IMG/VR virus record: IMGVR_UViG_3300042518_000658
Coordinates: 1 to 60,339 of that record
Reading direction: 5' to 3' (one strand)
Source of the DNA: a virus
DNA length: 60,339 bases
Position 1 is the stretch's first letter. The number at the start of each line of letters is the position of its first letter. Below, piece by piece: positions 1-7,987 of this stretch. The notes under the pieces were generated by a model. The model did no database searches. It was not told where the DNA came from and saw only the letters and a list, made by a program, of their open reading frames with translations. The translations under genes and the position numbers were made by a program.

Positions 1-127
1 ACGACAGGATCAGGCACTTCTTCATCATCCACCAACCTTTCTTTGGTTACTCGAAAACTTGGGTCCAGAAAATGGCTCGTCCGCTATTGACGGCACCAAC
101 CCCGATGGTTGAGTACCGACCGTTCAG
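1..127. repeat. Terminal direct repeat, copy 1 (contig overlap)
   Basis: Bases 1-127 are identical to 60213-60339. A perfect end repeat of exactly 127 bases is what a de Bruijn assembler with k=127 leaves on a circular molecule, so this most likely marks a closed circle of 60,212 bp rather than a biological terminal repeat. It contains the 3' end of the CAP-domain gene and the start of the gene after it. Confidence 0.95.
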
Positions 128-481
128 GATGTTGGCTCTATGACCGCGACTGTTCATCCACGCTTGCATGACTTCTTGGGGAGTGTCTTGTCCATAGGCG
201 ACGTTCTCCCCGTAACCCATGCGGGAATGGTGCATCCGGCTTTTGGCTTGGACATGGCTCCAGTTGCGGGCATCGCTCATCATCTTGGGGTTTATCTTTA
301 ACGGCTGAAGGCCCCGGGAAGTTCTTTCTGCGTTGGTCAGCCGAACCACCTCAATCTCGAAGTCCGTCCCGATCCGGGGCGGGCACTGTGTCTTGCAGGG
401 GGCCGGAGGGACAACCTTGGTCCCGACCACCCAGAAGGCCCAAAGCAGGAGCAGGGCGGCAAGAACTTTGGCTCTTCCCAT
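47..481 (-). CDS. Secreted CAP/SCP-domain protein
   Basis: A 144-residue protein with an N-terminal hydrophobic segment (about residues 5-22) that looks like a signal peptide or membrane anchor. A CAP (SCP/PR-1-like) domain follows: NAERTSRGL near 50, NWSHVQA near 74, GYGENVAYG near 89-97, and AWMNSRGHRANIL near 107-119. Bacterial CAP proteins are extracytoplasmic; proposed roles include binding or cleaving peptides and lipids. It sits late in the morphogenesis operon between a small membrane protein and a secreted protein, which suggests a role at the cell envelope, possibly in lysis or host modification. Its 3' end also lies in the terminal repeat, so it spans the contig junction. The domain call is strong; the function is unknown. 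Confidence 0.85.
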   Translation of the reverse strand: MGRAKVLAALLLLWAFWVVGTKVVPPAPCKTQCPPRIGTDFEIEVVRLTNAERTSRGLQPLKINPKMMSDARNWSHVQAKSRMHHSRMGYGENVAYGQDTPQEVMQAWMNSRGHRANILNGRYSTIGVGAVNSGRAIFWTQVFE

Positions 482-499
482 ACCTGCACGCTTTGGATG

Positions 500-793
500 C
501 TATTTGCCGAACAGGGCGTTCTGCTGGGGTGCTGGGACCGAAGCGGCCTCTCCGTACACGATGGCAATGACCAAGTCCTTGCAGAGTTTGGCCGCGACCG
601 TGTGACCTTCCTTGTCGAGTTTGTCCTTTAGGGTCAGCAACTCGACCGTCACCTGCTTCTGGAAGTCGCCCTTGGTGATAGTCGGGGACTGGTATCCGGT
701 CAGTGCCAGAAAAGCCTTAACGGCATACGGCCCTGCAAGAAGCAGGACCGCAGCCGCTAAGACGATGTTCTGGAGGGTCAGCCACTCGGGCAT
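500..793 (-). CDS. Small single-pass membrane protein, holin candidate
   Basis: A 97-residue protein starting at the ATG at 793; a longer in-frame start at 859 would overlap the upstream gene. Residues about 7-27 form one hydrophobic helix, followed by a charged, Lys- and Glu-rich helical region and a short Pro/Ala tail. One membrane span followed by a soluble helix fits some phage holins or spanin-like proteins, and the neighbours downstream are secreted proteins. No specific family was recognised, so lysis is only an inference from topology and position. Confidence 0.6.
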   Translation of the reverse strand: MPEWLTLQNIVLAAAVLLLAGPYAVKAFLALTGYQSPTITKGDFQKQVTVELLTLKDKLDKEGHTVAAKLCKDLVIAIVYGEAASVPAPQQNALFGK

Positions 794-803
794 GATCTTC
801 CCC

Positions 804-1304
804 TTAGGCGATGGCCGCCGAGTTGTAGTGGAGGCCAACCAACACGCGGGTCTTGTCATCCTCGGTCTCGGTCAGGGCGAAGCCGAGGCCCGTGCCACCG
901 GCAGCCTCACCACCGGCACCCACCGACACCGTATCGTCCGGCTGGAAGGCACCACCAAGAACGACGGTCGGGCCGGTCACGACGCCATAGAAGACATCGT
1001 CAACCTTCACGCCCGCAGCCGGAAGGTACTCGTCCACCACGGCGACGATGGGGTCACCAGCGGCAGCAAGGCCGATGGCTTCCTCCATGTTGCACTTGAC
1101 CAACTGCCCGGGGAGCAGGGGGTCGGTGTGGCGGTTACGGAGACACACCACCCGGACTTCCCGGTTGGAGTAGACCGTGCCGTCATGGGGATTGGCGTCG
1201 GTGAAGACCTTGACGGAACCGATGACGTTGTTGCCTTCGGTGACCGACTTGACCCCGAGGGTGCTGCCACGGCCAAACGGCGGATCAGAAGTCAGAACGC
1301 TCAT
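804..1304 (-). CDS. Putative capsid decoration protein
   Basis: A 166-residue, Gly/Ala/Val-rich protein without signal peptide or membrane helix, encoded 35 bp downstream of the major capsid gene. Many tailed phages encode a small head-stabilising protein next to the major capsid protein, and the beta-rich composition (repeated short Val-rich segments and Gly turns) fits that role. No diagnostic motif was seen; the function rests on position and composition. Confidence 0.6.
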   Translation of the reverse strand: MSVLTSDPPFGRGSTLGVKSVTEGNNVIGSVKVFTDANPHDGTVYSNREVRVVCLRNRHTDPLLPGQLVKCNMEEAIGLAAAGDPIVAVVDEYLPAAGVKVDDVFYGVVTGPTVVLGGAFQPDDTVSVGAGGEAAGGTGLGFALTETEDDKTRVLVGLHYNSAAIA

Positions 1305-1339
1305 TGCAGTGCTTTCTGTTTAAGGGTTGTGGTTTAGGG

Positions 1340-2458
1340 TCAGGCGATGGCCTGCAACTTGAAGAAGTTACGCGGCGAACGGAACTTAAGGTTGGCCAAC
1401 ACGGAAACGACATACCTATAGGACTGTAGGTCCTCGTTGTAGAACGGCCCCTCGGCTGTCATCAGGCTTCCCTCCATGCAACGGAGTTCCATGTTCTGGA
1501 TGGAGAGCCCATAACCGCAGCCAGCGGGCACTGCATATTCCGTCGAGATTTCAACGCCGTCCTGCTCGAAGACATCGTTGAAGCCGTAAGACTTCAGGCC
1601 ATTGGTCCGGGTTACGATGGCCCGTTCCTTGGAGTCGAGTTTGTTCAGGTACTCGATGAACATCTTCCGGTCGAGGATGACCATGTCGATCTGGCTCTCG
1701 CGTGTGTCATTACGCTTGGCCTGATGGATGCCCTCTCGGGTCGCCACGACGCAGTTGTCAGCCCAAGTAGGGGTGTTGCCACCCTTGAAGTAGGTTGACG
1801 TATAGTTCACTACAATCGGGCTATAGAAGTCATACTCAGGATCGGCCACGCCATTCGGCCATACGCCTTCCAACTGGGAACCGGCAATGGCACCGAGTCC
1901 AGTGTTGATGTTGGCGTAGACATCGGCGGGCCAGCCAAACGGGTCTTCGGCGTTGGCGGTACGCTTGGTGCCGTCATTGATGTTGATGGTCCCATCAATG
2001 GCCATGAAACTCTCGATGCCGTGGAACCGCAGTTCGTTCCCGGCCTTTGCCCCGTCGATCCAGACTTCCTTGGCGAGGTGCTGCTCCATCGACTCCTGAA
2101 GGCGGCTGGCCATCTTGCCAGCGACATTGATAAGGGCCTGCTGGCCACGGTTCTCCAGCATCTCCTTCTTATAGATGCTATCCGTCACCTGATAGCCACG
2201 ATAAGGAAGTTCTGCGTTGACCCACAGGTTCTGCCTAGCGAAAACACGCGGCGTCTCGCCATTGTTTCCGGTCACGGGCTGATTTCTATACCTGACTTCC
2301 CACTGAAGGCCCCGGCCTCCTTGGTTCATAACCACGTTGCCCGACCCTTCAAGGGCCGAGAACACCTTAAACTTGCGGAAGGTGGTTAACTCTTCCTCCT
2401 TAAGGTAGTTGATAATGGTCGTGCCAATGGAACGAGCCCAGTCAGTCGAAGACGGCAT
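1340..2458 (-). CDS. Major capsid protein (HK97-fold candidate)
   Basis: A 372-residue protein directly downstream of the scaffold-like gene and upstream of the decoration candidate. It lacks membrane segments. It has the mixed composition of phage coat proteins: an N-terminal helix, a long region with QGGRGLQW and PYRGYQVTD, and a C-terminal region rich in aromatic beta strands that ends RNFFKLQAIA. No protease or long propeptide is visible upstream, so assembly probably relies on the separate scaffold. Assignment rests on gene order, length and general resemblance to coat proteins annotated in podovirus-like genomes. Confidence 0.75.
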   Translation of the reverse strand: MPSSTDWARSIGTTIINYLKEEELTTFRKFKVFSALEGSGNVVMNQGGRGLQWEVRYRNQPVTGNNGETPRVFARQNLWVNAELPYRGYQVTDSIYKKEMLENRGQQALINVAGKMASRLQESMEQHLAKEVWIDGAKAGNELRFHGIESFMAIDGTININDGTKRTANAEDPFGWPADVYANINTGLGAIAGSQLEGVWPNGVADPEYDFYSPIVVNYTSTYFKGGNTPTWADNCVVATREGIHQAKRNDTRESQIDMVILDRKMFIEYLNKLDSKERAIVTRTNGLKSYGFNDVFEQDGVEISTEYAVPAGCGYGLSIQNMELRCMEGSLMTAEGPFYNEDLQSYRYVVSVLANLKFRSPRNFFKLQAIA

Positions 2459-2471
2459 GATGTCTATCCTT

Positions 2472-3593
2472 TCAGATTAAGCCTCGGGAACCTGCGTCTT
2501 CCCTTAGCATTTGTTCAAAGGTCATCTTGGGCTTGCTGGCCCGGTTATCGGTCGATGCTGACCCGGCTGATCGGCTGGGATTTCTCGCAGCCTCTCGGCG
2601 TAGGTACTCCATGTTTTGCTTGGCCAAATCCTGCTGCGGCGGTTGCGGTTGTGGGGCAGGCCGGGCCGGTTGTGGGGCGGCGACCTGCTGATCCATGAAC
2701 TGCCTAGCCGATTGCTGAATCTGGTTGGTGTAAGCAGATTGCTGGTCATCAAAGGCCTTCGCCAGCATTTCCCTTTCGGTCATTGCTATGGCGTAGTCCC
2801 ATCGGGCTTGCGGCCCGCTGATGCCTCGCTCTCTGGCTTCTTCGATGTACTTATGTACCAACAACCCCTCGGGTGTGACATTTCCTGTCTGCTTGTCAAA
2901 AAGCCAGTCCCGGTTCTGCTCCTCGATGCTGCTGACAAACTGCTCGTTTTCCTGCTTCTGGAACCGTTCTTGGATAATCTGCTCGGCCTGCTTTGCGGCT
3001 AGGTCCTGTACCATCGGTCCAAGGGCTTGCTCTGGGTTTTCCAGAAACTTCTTGGCGAAGTCAGCCTTGTACTGCTGGTATTCGTAGAGTTCTTCCCGGG
3101 CCGTAATTGGGGCATTGGGGTCAATGACCTCCCGCCCGTCCTCGTCCTTAATCAAATACCGCTTGGACGAGTCGCGGACCTGAGGGGGATTCCACCAAGC
3201 CTTGGCCTGCGGCTGGGCCTGCTGGAGTTGCTGGGCCTGCTGCACCTGCGGGCTGGACTGGGACTGCCGCCATGCCTCGAACTCACGGCGGTTCGACAGG
3301 TACTCCTGAGCGTAGGGGAGGACCTGCTGGTACTGGGCAAGTGCCTTGGAGGCGGCCTTTTCCCGCTCCATGGCGTTGTACAACCGGGACGCGATTGCCC
3401 GGTCATCCTGCCCCTGAAAGTCAGGCAGCCGCTTAAAAGCATCCCACGGCGTCTGCAACTGACTGGGCGAGGAGGGCTGCTGACTATCACCACCTCCGAG
3501 CGGAGGAGCAGAAGATTCCGCTGATGTTACCGGGGATTCCTGCGGCTCCGGGCCAGCGTCACCAATCGAAGACTCGACAATATCGTCGCTCAT
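2472..3593 (-). CDS. Putative head scaffolding protein
   Basis: A 373-residue, highly charged and Gln-rich protein. The N-terminus (to about 45) is disordered, Ser/Pro/Gly-rich. Long helical, Gln/Glu-rich segments follow at about 70-135 and 160-310. The tail (about 310-373) is Pro/Gln-rich, then basic. No membrane helix or enzyme motif is seen. Immediate position upstream of the major capsid gene (13-bp gap) and the helical, low-complexity composition are typical of scaffolding proteins. A stable hairpin lies just upstream of its start. Confidence 0.7.
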   Translation of the reverse strand: MSDDIVESSIGDAGPEPQESPVTSAESSAPPLGGGDSQQPSSPSQLQTPWDAFKRLPDFQGQDDRAIASRLYNAMEREKAASKALAQYQQVLPYAQEYLSNRREFEAWRQSQSSPQVQQAQQLQQAQPQAKAWWNPPQVRDSSKRYLIKDEDGREVIDPNAPITAREELYEYQQYKADFAKKFLENPEQALGPMVQDLAAKQAEQIIQERFQKQENEQFVSSIEEQNRDWLFDKQTGNVTPEGLLVHKYIEEARERGISGPQARWDYAIAMTEREMLAKAFDDQQSAYTNQIQQSARQFMDQQVAAPQPARPAPQPQPPQQDLAKQNMEYLRREAARNPSRSAGSASTDNRASKPKMTFEQMLREDAGSRGLI

Positions 3594-3600
3594 AACTCCT

Positions 3601-3622
3601 CCTAGAGAAATGGACCTCTAGG
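3601..3622 (-). promoter_or_regulatory. Hairpin in scaffold-gene leader
   Basis: A perfect 7-bp inverted repeat, CCTAGAG / CTCTAGG, with an 8-base loop, lies just upstream of the scaffold start codon at 3593 and touches its GGAGGAG ribosome-binding region. It is in the only notable gap (68 bp) between the capsid-associated genes and scaffold. It could be an RNA-processing or stability element that sets the level of scaffold and capsid mRNA. There is no U-run, so it is not a terminator. Confidence 0.5.
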
Positions 3623-3661
3623 CTGAGTCTTGGATCGCGGGACAACTCTGGCAATGGGCAT

Positions 3662-5017
3662 TCACCAGCCGGTCACTGGGAGGTTGCCCATGTCATCGTG
3701 TTTTACAGCCGGGGCAGACTTCTGGAGGTTGTCTAATTCATGGAGGGCAACGACACGCTTCCGTGCCAGTGCCTGTCGCTCCTGCTCCCACTGCTCTTGG
3801 GTTTGATCTGGAAGTTCAGGCCTGTGGCCGGGCGTGAACAAGTTCCACCCCCACGGAACGCCAGAGCCGCCCTTGACCTCGGCTGCCCCCACCGTTGCTC
3901 CACCAAGGGCAACCATGGGAACCGTTTCGGAGGCTGCTTCTCCAGCGACATGGCCAATAGCCTTGGAGGCAGGGGTCACTGGAGCCCTTAGTCCCTTGGC
4001 TGCGGCCTTGGCTGCGGCCTCGGCATATGCCTTGGCTGCGTTCTTGCTTAGGGCCTTGGCCACGTTCTTGCCCACCCCCAACCCGGTAAAAGGTGTAGTG
4101 AAGTCAAGAAGGTTCTGGCCGAGCCACATGAGCGTGCTGCCTCCGTAGGACGGGTATTGCCCGTTCTCGCGTCGGTATGACTGGTCATAGGCAGAGCGGT
4201 CTGCCGGGGCAGGAGCGGCGTCGGTCAGGGCTTGCCGCAGTTCCTTGAGTTTTGCCTCTTTTTCCTCGGGAGTTTGCGGGTTTCCCGGCAAGACGGGGTC
4301 GTAGTCGTTGGCCCAGTTCTTGAGTTGCCTGTGCTTGTTGGCGTCGGTCGCGTAGTTGCTGTGGCCGTTCCAAGCCCCGTAGTCAATGGCTTCCGTGACT
4401 GGGTCAAACAGGTTGTTGATTAGCCAGCCAAACGGGTTCTCGTCGCTCTGCATCATCCGGTCGTTGTCCATGTGGGCGTGCTTGGACGCCCGCCGCTCAT
4501 TCCACTGCTGGGCGGCCCCGGCGAGGTGCTGATCTGCCGTGGTGCCGGTCCATGGGGCCGGGTACTTCGGCGGCTTCCCCGGCTCGGGCGGCTTCTGGGA
4601 ATCAATCAGGGTGTTCAGGAAATCCCTGTTCACGCTCCAGTCATACGCCTGCTTGCCCCCTCGGCTCAGGAGGCGGTGATGATGGTAAACCCCCTTTGCA
4701 TTAAGTTCGTCCAGTTCCTTCTGGGTCCAGCCGCGACCCTCGAAGCCCTCCCACTGTTTTGCCCGGAGTGCTGGCAGCCCCTCGTCAACGTCCGGCGTAT
4801 CCGGGTTGTCGGTGATGTCGGGGTACTTCTGCTGCACCTCTGTGATTGATAGGTCCGGGTTGCCGGTGTCCATCAGCAACTGCATCAGGGCCGTGTGCTG
4901 CGGGCTGCCGGACAGAACGCCCTTGGCCACCTCGGACGGCTCCAGCCCGGTCATCCCGGCCCGGCCCATCTCCTCCGCAACGATCTTGGCTAGGACCTCT
5001 TCGTGTTGGCTAGGCAT
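3662..5017 (-). CDS. Putative virion protein with Ala-rich amphipathic segment
   Basis: A 451-residue protein of unknown family. The first 230 residues are charged and Asp/Pro-rich. Residues about 300-375 form Ala/Lys-rich helices followed by a Gly/Ala/Val stretch that could insert in a membrane. The C-terminus is Gln/Glu-rich and helical. Its start overlaps the end of the upstream HExxH gene by 8 bp, so the two are probably translationally coupled. The context between the HExxH protein and scaffold suggests a minor head or ejected protein. No known domain was recognised. Confidence 0.6.
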   Translation of the reverse strand: MPSQHEEVLAKIVAEEMGRAGMTGLEPSEVAKGVLSGSPQHTALMQLLMDTGNPDLSITEVQQKYPDITDNPDTPDVDEGLPALRAKQWEGFEGRGWTQKELDELNAKGVYHHHRLLSRGGKQAYDWSVNRDFLNTLIDSQKPPEPGKPPKYPAPWTGTTADQHLAGAAQQWNERRASKHAHMDNDRMMQSDENPFGWLINNLFDPVTEAIDYGAWNGHSNYATDANKHRQLKNWANDYDPVLPGNPQTPEEKEAKLKELRQALTDAAPAPADRSAYDQSYRRENGQYPSYGGSTLMWLGQNLLDFTTPFTGLGVGKNVAKALSKNAAKAYAEAAAKAAAKGLRAPVTPASKAIGHVAGEAASETVPMVALGGATVGAAEVKGGSGVPWGWNLFTPGHRPELPDQTQEQWEQERQALARKRVVALHELDNLQKSAPAVKHDDMGNLPVTGW

Positions 5018-6140
5018 GAGATGTGTCCCGCTGCTTCCTTGCGTCCCCTAGGTTAATCCAAAGGCCGCTGTCTTTGTTTAGGATTTGCTTCTGGGTCTTG
5101 GAGTCCGTGTTGTTGTAGATGTGATAAATGGACCGATGGAGGTCGTTCCAAAAATCTAACTCTTGCCCTGACATTGGGACATCACCCTTCAGCACCGGAT
5201 TAGCGGCCCTGTATGAAGGCGGCCGCTTCATCATGCGATGAAACAGGTCCACTTCGTCGCCAATCGTCTTGGGTTTTTTAATGCCAAGGACGTAGGGAGA
5301 GAGGTACTTAAAGATGGCCAAGTCCGGCAGGAACTCTGTAGTTGAGTCCCCATACCGATCTATGTGGTGAAATGTATTCAGGGCCTCGCGGCTTGGGGAT
5401 ACGTCCTTAAACCCAGTGGTCGGGTCTTGGAACTTGTCCATGCCCCCGGTTTTCTTGGCGTGATTCGTCGCTTCGGTCAGGGCGTCATAGAGCCGCAGCG
5501 AAGATGTCTGCTTGGCGTGGTCCGCTGGCCACTGGCTTTGGTGCAGCGGGGCATGGGTGGGAGTGAGTGCCGCGTGGGCTCGCTCATGGATTTTCGTGTA
5601 ATCACTGCCGTTGGCGAAAAAGAGATGGTCCGAGCCCGGGTGGTAGTAACCCAGCCTGCCGCCGAGTTGTGTGTTGTATTCGTTTAGGGGTGATTGGATA
5701 ACCGTGACGGGCCGGTGCAACTGCTCCTCCATGGTCGGGAAGCCACGGCGGATGTCGAACGGACCCTGTCTGGTAGCCAAAGGCCCCTTGTTTGGGTTTC
5801 TGGCCACGATGTTGTCGATGATTTGCTTTCCGTCTTTGTCCCCTACCAGCCCCTGAAAGAACTCATGGACCCGCTGTTTGGCGATGGTGGCCGCCGATAA
5901 AGTCTGGGGTCCGCTACTCCCGGGCATGATGATGTCCCGGTCAGCGATGTATGCGGGCGGGTCATTGGAGACCGGGGTGCCCTTGGCCGACTTGCTGTAG
6001 GCCTCGTCCAGCAAAGCCCTCAGGGGACTGGTGGCATCCCGTGTGGACTGGCCAGCCTTCACTGCGGCGTTGGCAGCGTTTATCCCCGCATCAAGGTCCA
6101 GCGGGGGCGGCCTTTTGACGATCTTCGGCAACTGCCCCAT
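5010..6140 (-). CDS. Putative zinc metallopeptidase-like virion protein (HExxH)
   Basis: A 376-residue protein containing IHERAHAAL at about 184-192. HERAH (185-189) fits the HExxH zinc-binding motif of metallopeptidases, and acidic residues downstream (for example STTEFLPDLA) could supply a third ligand. Flanking sequence is hydrophilic with no signal peptide. It is encoded with structural genes, overlapping the next by 8 bp, so it may be a virion-associated or maturation protease. The motif is short and can occur by chance; activity is an inference. Confidence 0.6.
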   Translation of the reverse strand: MGQLPKIVKRPPPLDLDAGINAANAAVKAGQSTRDATSPLRALLDEAYSKSAKGTPVSNDPPAYIADRDIIMPGSSGPQTLSAATIAKQRVHEFFQGLVGDKDGKQIIDNIVARNPNKGPLATRQGPFDIRRGFPTMEEQLHRPVTVIQSPLNEYNTQLGGRLGYYHPGSDHLFFANGSDYTKIHERAHAALTPTHAPLHQSQWPADHAKQTSSLRLYDALTEATNHAKKTGGMDKFQDPTTGFKDVSPSREALNTFHHIDRYGDSTTEFLPDLAIFKYLSPYVLGIKKPKTIGDEVDLFHRMMKRPPSYRAANPVLKGDVPMSGQELDFWNDLHRSIYHIYNNTDSKTQKQILNKDSGLWINLGDARKQRDTSHA

Positions 6141-6143
6141 GGC

Positions 6144-6494
6144 TCACCCCCTGCCGTTGTACTGGCCGACATACGGAAGCGGCTTCGGCTGGGGCTTGGC
6201 GTGATAGGAGACCTCCCCGCTAAACGGATTGGTCTGGGGTTGCAGGCCCAAGTCCTTGGTCAGGTCTTGGTTCACCATGGACGGCGGGGCAACCTGATCC
6301 ATGAAGTTCTGGGTCGGGTACTGGGCCTCCGGGTAGAAGCCCTCCTCGATCCCGATGGGCCGCCGCATATCCACTTGGGCCGCAGCCTGCCGGTGGCCTT
6401 CAGGCAGCCGGGTCATCGGGAAGCCTTCCGGTTCCCTCATCGGCGGCTGCATCGGTCTCTTGCTCAGGCTCAGTGTCCGAATCAGTTCGCTCAT
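6144..6494 (-). CDS. Small Pro/Gln-rich structural protein
   Basis: A 116-residue protein from the ATG at 6494, preceded by a strong GAGGGGG ribosome-binding site; an in-frame start 15 bp upstream is less well placed. It is rich in Pro, Gln and Met with no predicted fold and no recognised family. It ends 3 bp before the HExxH gene, so it belongs to the same late transcript. Confidence 0.55.
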   Translation of the reverse strand: MSELIRTLSLSKRPMQPPMREPEGFPMTRLPEGHRQAAAQVDMRRPIGIEEGFYPEAQYPTQNFMDQVAPPSMVNQDLTKDLGLQPQTNPFSGEVSYHAKPQPKPLPYVGQYNGRG

Positions 6495-6675
6495 GGAACA
6501 CCCCCTCAAAGATTTTCAGCGACAATCCGGCCAGTGCCGCCAAAACATTGGCAACAGCGATCCCTGTAGCCACTAGGGCTAGGGCATACAGAAACACATC
6601 AGCCTGACCGGATGGGCACGCCATACGGGGGTTTATGTCCCGAAAACCGTCCTTCGGGCCATCCTGCTCGAACAC
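6400..6675 (-). CDS. Small membrane protein overlapping the next gene, holin candidate
   Basis: A 91-residue ORF from a GTG; an ATG at 6624 would give 74 residues beginning MACPSGQADV. It has one clear hydrophobic helix (about residues 28-52) followed by an acidic Asp/Glu/Thr-rich tail. About 95 bp of its 3' end overlap the start of the next gene in another frame. One span with a charged C-terminus fits a holin or small membrane effector. The start is uncertain because neither candidate has a clear ribosome-binding site. Confidence 0.5.
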   Translation of the reverse strand: MFEQDGPKDGFRDINPRMACPSGQADVFLYALALVATGIAVANVLAALAGLSLKIFEGVFHERTDSDTEPEQETDAAADEGTGRLPDDPAA

Positions 6676-6692
6676 ATCGGCAAACCCGTAGT

Positions 6693-6806
6693 TCAGCCGA
6701 GCCGGTCAAGCAGGGCACGAAGGGTAGCCTGCAAGGCGCGTGTCTCTGCCGGGCTGGAGGCCAGTTCGTCTGCCAGCCGGTCGTAGACGTTGATGACATC
6801 ACCTAT
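6693..6806 (-). CDS. Possible very small ORF without standard start
   Basis: This frame reads VINVYDRLADELASSPAE and continues into an amphipathic Leu/Arg helix, ending at the TGA at 6693. Codon use matches neighbouring genes, with G or C at most third positions. There is no ATG, GTG or TTG in frame after the upstream stop; an ATA at 6806 lies five bases after GGTGAG. It may be a tiny gene with a rare start or a remnant of one. Confidence 0.3.
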   Translation of the reverse strand: MGDVINVYDRLADELASSPAETRALQATLRALLDRLG

Positions 6807-6842
6807 TGCCGCTCACCCGATCCAGTAGTCACAAGCCACACA

Positions 6843-7076
6843 CTAGCCATAAAGCCCCCCTAGCCCTTCAAGCAACGAAGACAAGGTATCCGTTGCGTCT
6901 ACCTGTTCCGGTTTAGCCTTTGAGGTTGCCTTGTTACCTTGCTTCCGGGCTCGGTATTTCCTCATGTTGGCAGCCACCCGTGCATTTCGGGCAGCCAGTT
7001 TCTCAGGGTCCTGCTTCAGCCGCTCGTAGTAGGCCTTGGAGTGAGCCCGTGACTGGAGGCGTGCGTCTAGGTCCAT
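6843..7076 (-). CDS. Small basic protein, probably nucleic-acid binding
   Basis: A 77-residue protein from the ATG at 7076, chosen because GAGGG precedes it; longer in-frame starts exist at 7130 and 7115. Residues about 5-55 form a long basic helix (SRAHSKAYYERLKQ, then NARVAANMRKYRARKQG), resembling the basic part of DNA- or RNA-binding helices. It is the first gene of the leftward operon, beside the divergent control region, so a regulatory or packaging role is possible. No family was recognised. Confidence 0.6.
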   Translation of the reverse strand: MDLDARLQSRAHSKAYYERLKQDPEKLAARNARVAANMRKYRARKQGNKATSKAKPEQVDATDTLSSLLEGLGGLYG

Positions 7077-7293
7077 GGGTCCCTCGGTGTGGTTCCTTGG
7101 ATGGTCACGCCCCATCGTCACATTGGTCAATGGGCAGTTATCTCAGGTTTCAAGACTTAGGAAAACTTCAGGAGGGGTACGTTATATAGACATCGAGTCT
7201 CGCGGGGGGGCGGGGCTTTCTCTTAGAAAGCCACACGCAAGCAACTAGCCGCGTATACCTTGTGACATACCGCGACGTTCACTATGCCGCTTC

Positions 7294-7313
7294 CCTAAGG
7301 CAAGAGCCTTAGG
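7294..7313. promoter_or_regulatory. Palindrome 1 of control region
   Basis: Perfect 8-bp inverted repeat CCTAAGGC / GCCTTAGG with a 4-base spacer. No T-run follows, so a protein-binding site or RNA hairpin is more likely than a terminator. Confidence 0.55.
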
Positions 7314-7344
7314 ATTGGCTGACAACCCCCCAAATCCCCTCCCT

Positions 7345-7362
7345 AAAGCCCTTAAGGGCTTT
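7345..7362. promoter_or_regulatory. Palindrome 2 of control region
   Basis: Perfect 18-bp palindrome AAAGCCCTTAAGGGCTTT with no spacer. The half-site AAAGCCC recurs 38 bp downstream in a spaced inverted repeat (7400-7421), so the two may bind the same regulator. Confidence 0.6.
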
Positions 7363-7399
7363 CAGCCTATCCCCGGTCGGTCTGGGAGAGTCTGGCCTG

Positions 7400-7421
7400 T
7401 AAAGCCCTGTAAGGGGCTTTA
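7400..7421. promoter_or_regulatory. Palindrome 3 of control region
   Basis: Perfect 8-bp inverted repeat TAAAGCCC / GGGCTTTA with a 6-base spacer. It shares the AAAGCCC half-site with the palindrome at 7345-7362. Confidence 0.55.
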
Positions 7422-7506
7422 ATGTCACAGTCGATCCAAGCCCCTCGCGGGAAGATTCTTACTCGCCCACCCGTATGCCCGTAAAGACTCCTTACTCGCG
7501 GGCAGG

Positions 7507-7550
7507 GTCCCCGTAGGGGACAGCGGCGTTTGGTCAGTGTCGCCGGTCGG
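7507..7550 (+). promoter_or_regulatory. Repeated leader element, copy A
   Basis: Hairpin GTCCCC-GTA-GGGGAC (7507-7521) is followed at once by AGCGGCGTTTGGTCAGTGTC and GCCGGTCGG. Three other places upstream of early genes carry the same arrangement: a short GC hairpin, AGCGGCGTYTGGTCAGTGTC, and a GC-rich tail. Here the element begins about 75 bp before the start of the gene at 7583. A cis-acting RNA element in the 5' leader is the simplest reading. Confidence 0.6.
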
Positions 7551-7582
7551 ATCACCGGGACAGTCCCCCGGAGTCCTTGCCC

Positions 7583-7810
7583 ATGACGTTCACGAACTAC
7601 GAGACCGGGTTTGCCTACGAAGATTTCTTCAGGCTCGACCCGGATGATGCCCAAGCCGAGGGTTACCAGTGGGCAAGGACTCTGGCCGACATCGAGAACG
7701 AGTTGGATTGCGTGGCGGCAGCCCGTAGGGCTGGGTACGACTCCCTCGATGAGTTCTTGGACTCGGAGGGCGATCCCCTTCCCCCTATCGGGGAAGTCGA
7801 GTTGTTCTAG
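7583..7810 (+). CDS. Small acidic early protein
   Basis: A 75-residue protein from the ATG at 7583, preceded by GGAG at nine bases. It is strongly acidic (many Asp and Glu) with aromatic residues in the first third and a Pro-containing tail ending EVELF. No family was recognised. It is the first rightward gene after the control region, flanked by leader element A and a strong terminator, so it is probably made immediately on infection. Small acidic early phage proteins often bind host enzymes or mimic DNA, which is only a possibility here. Confidence 0.65.
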   Translation: MTFTNYETGFAYEDFFRLDPDDAQAEGYQWARTLADIENELDCVAAARRAGYDSLDEFLDSEGDPLPPIGEVELF

Positions 7811-7819
7811 TCCCCATAG

Positions 7820-7858
7820 CCGAGGTCAGTCCCTAACGGGATTGGCCTCGGTTTTTTT
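7820..7858 (+). terminator. Terminator T1
   Basis: Stem CCGAGG / CCTCGG encloses an inner TCCC-TAAC-GGGA hairpin and is followed by seven Ts. It lies 10 bp after the stop of the first early gene. The inner loop carries the decamer CCCTAACGGG found at four other early sites. Confidence 0.85.
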
Positions 7859-7898
7859 GTCGGCTCACAAGGTTTCTCCCGTGAGCAGGCCCGCGTTG

Positions 7899-7944
7899 GC
7901 TGCCGTAGGCAGCAGCGGCGTTCGTTCAGTGTCGCCGGTCGCTG
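7899..7944 (+). promoter_or_regulatory. Repeated leader element, copy B
   Basis: Hairpin GCTGCC-GTA-GGCAGC (7899-7913) is followed by AGCGGCGTTCGTTCAGTGTC and GCCGGTCG. The stem differs in sequence from copy A but keeps the GTA loop, a sign of conserved pairing. The element ends about 44 bp before the start of the gene at 7988. Confidence 0.6.
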
Positions 7945-7987
7945 TTGGCCGGTGCAGGATTCTTCCCCTCCACACAGGAGCGTTCCC

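Larger units (their letters stand above)
7077..7582. promoter_or_regulatory. Divergent control region between late and early operons
   Basis: About 500 bp without a convincing gene separates the leftward late operon from the rightward early genes. It holds the most AT-rich stretch nearby (GTTATATAGAC at about 7181-7191), a poly-G tract (about 7203-7213), and several perfect palindromes: CCTAAGGC/GCCTTAGG (7294-7313), AAAGCCCTTAAGGGCTTT (7345-7362) and TAAAGCCC/GGGCTTTA (7400-7421). The first copy of the repeated leader element lies at 7507-7550. This is the likely site of the main divergent promoters and operators, and possibly of an origin. No specific promoter can be fixed by eye. Confidence 0.6.

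Noticed and set aside
1-127. Biological terminal repeat
   Set aside because: Exactly 127 bases is a common assembler k-mer overlap on circular contigs, so an artefact of circularity is more likely.
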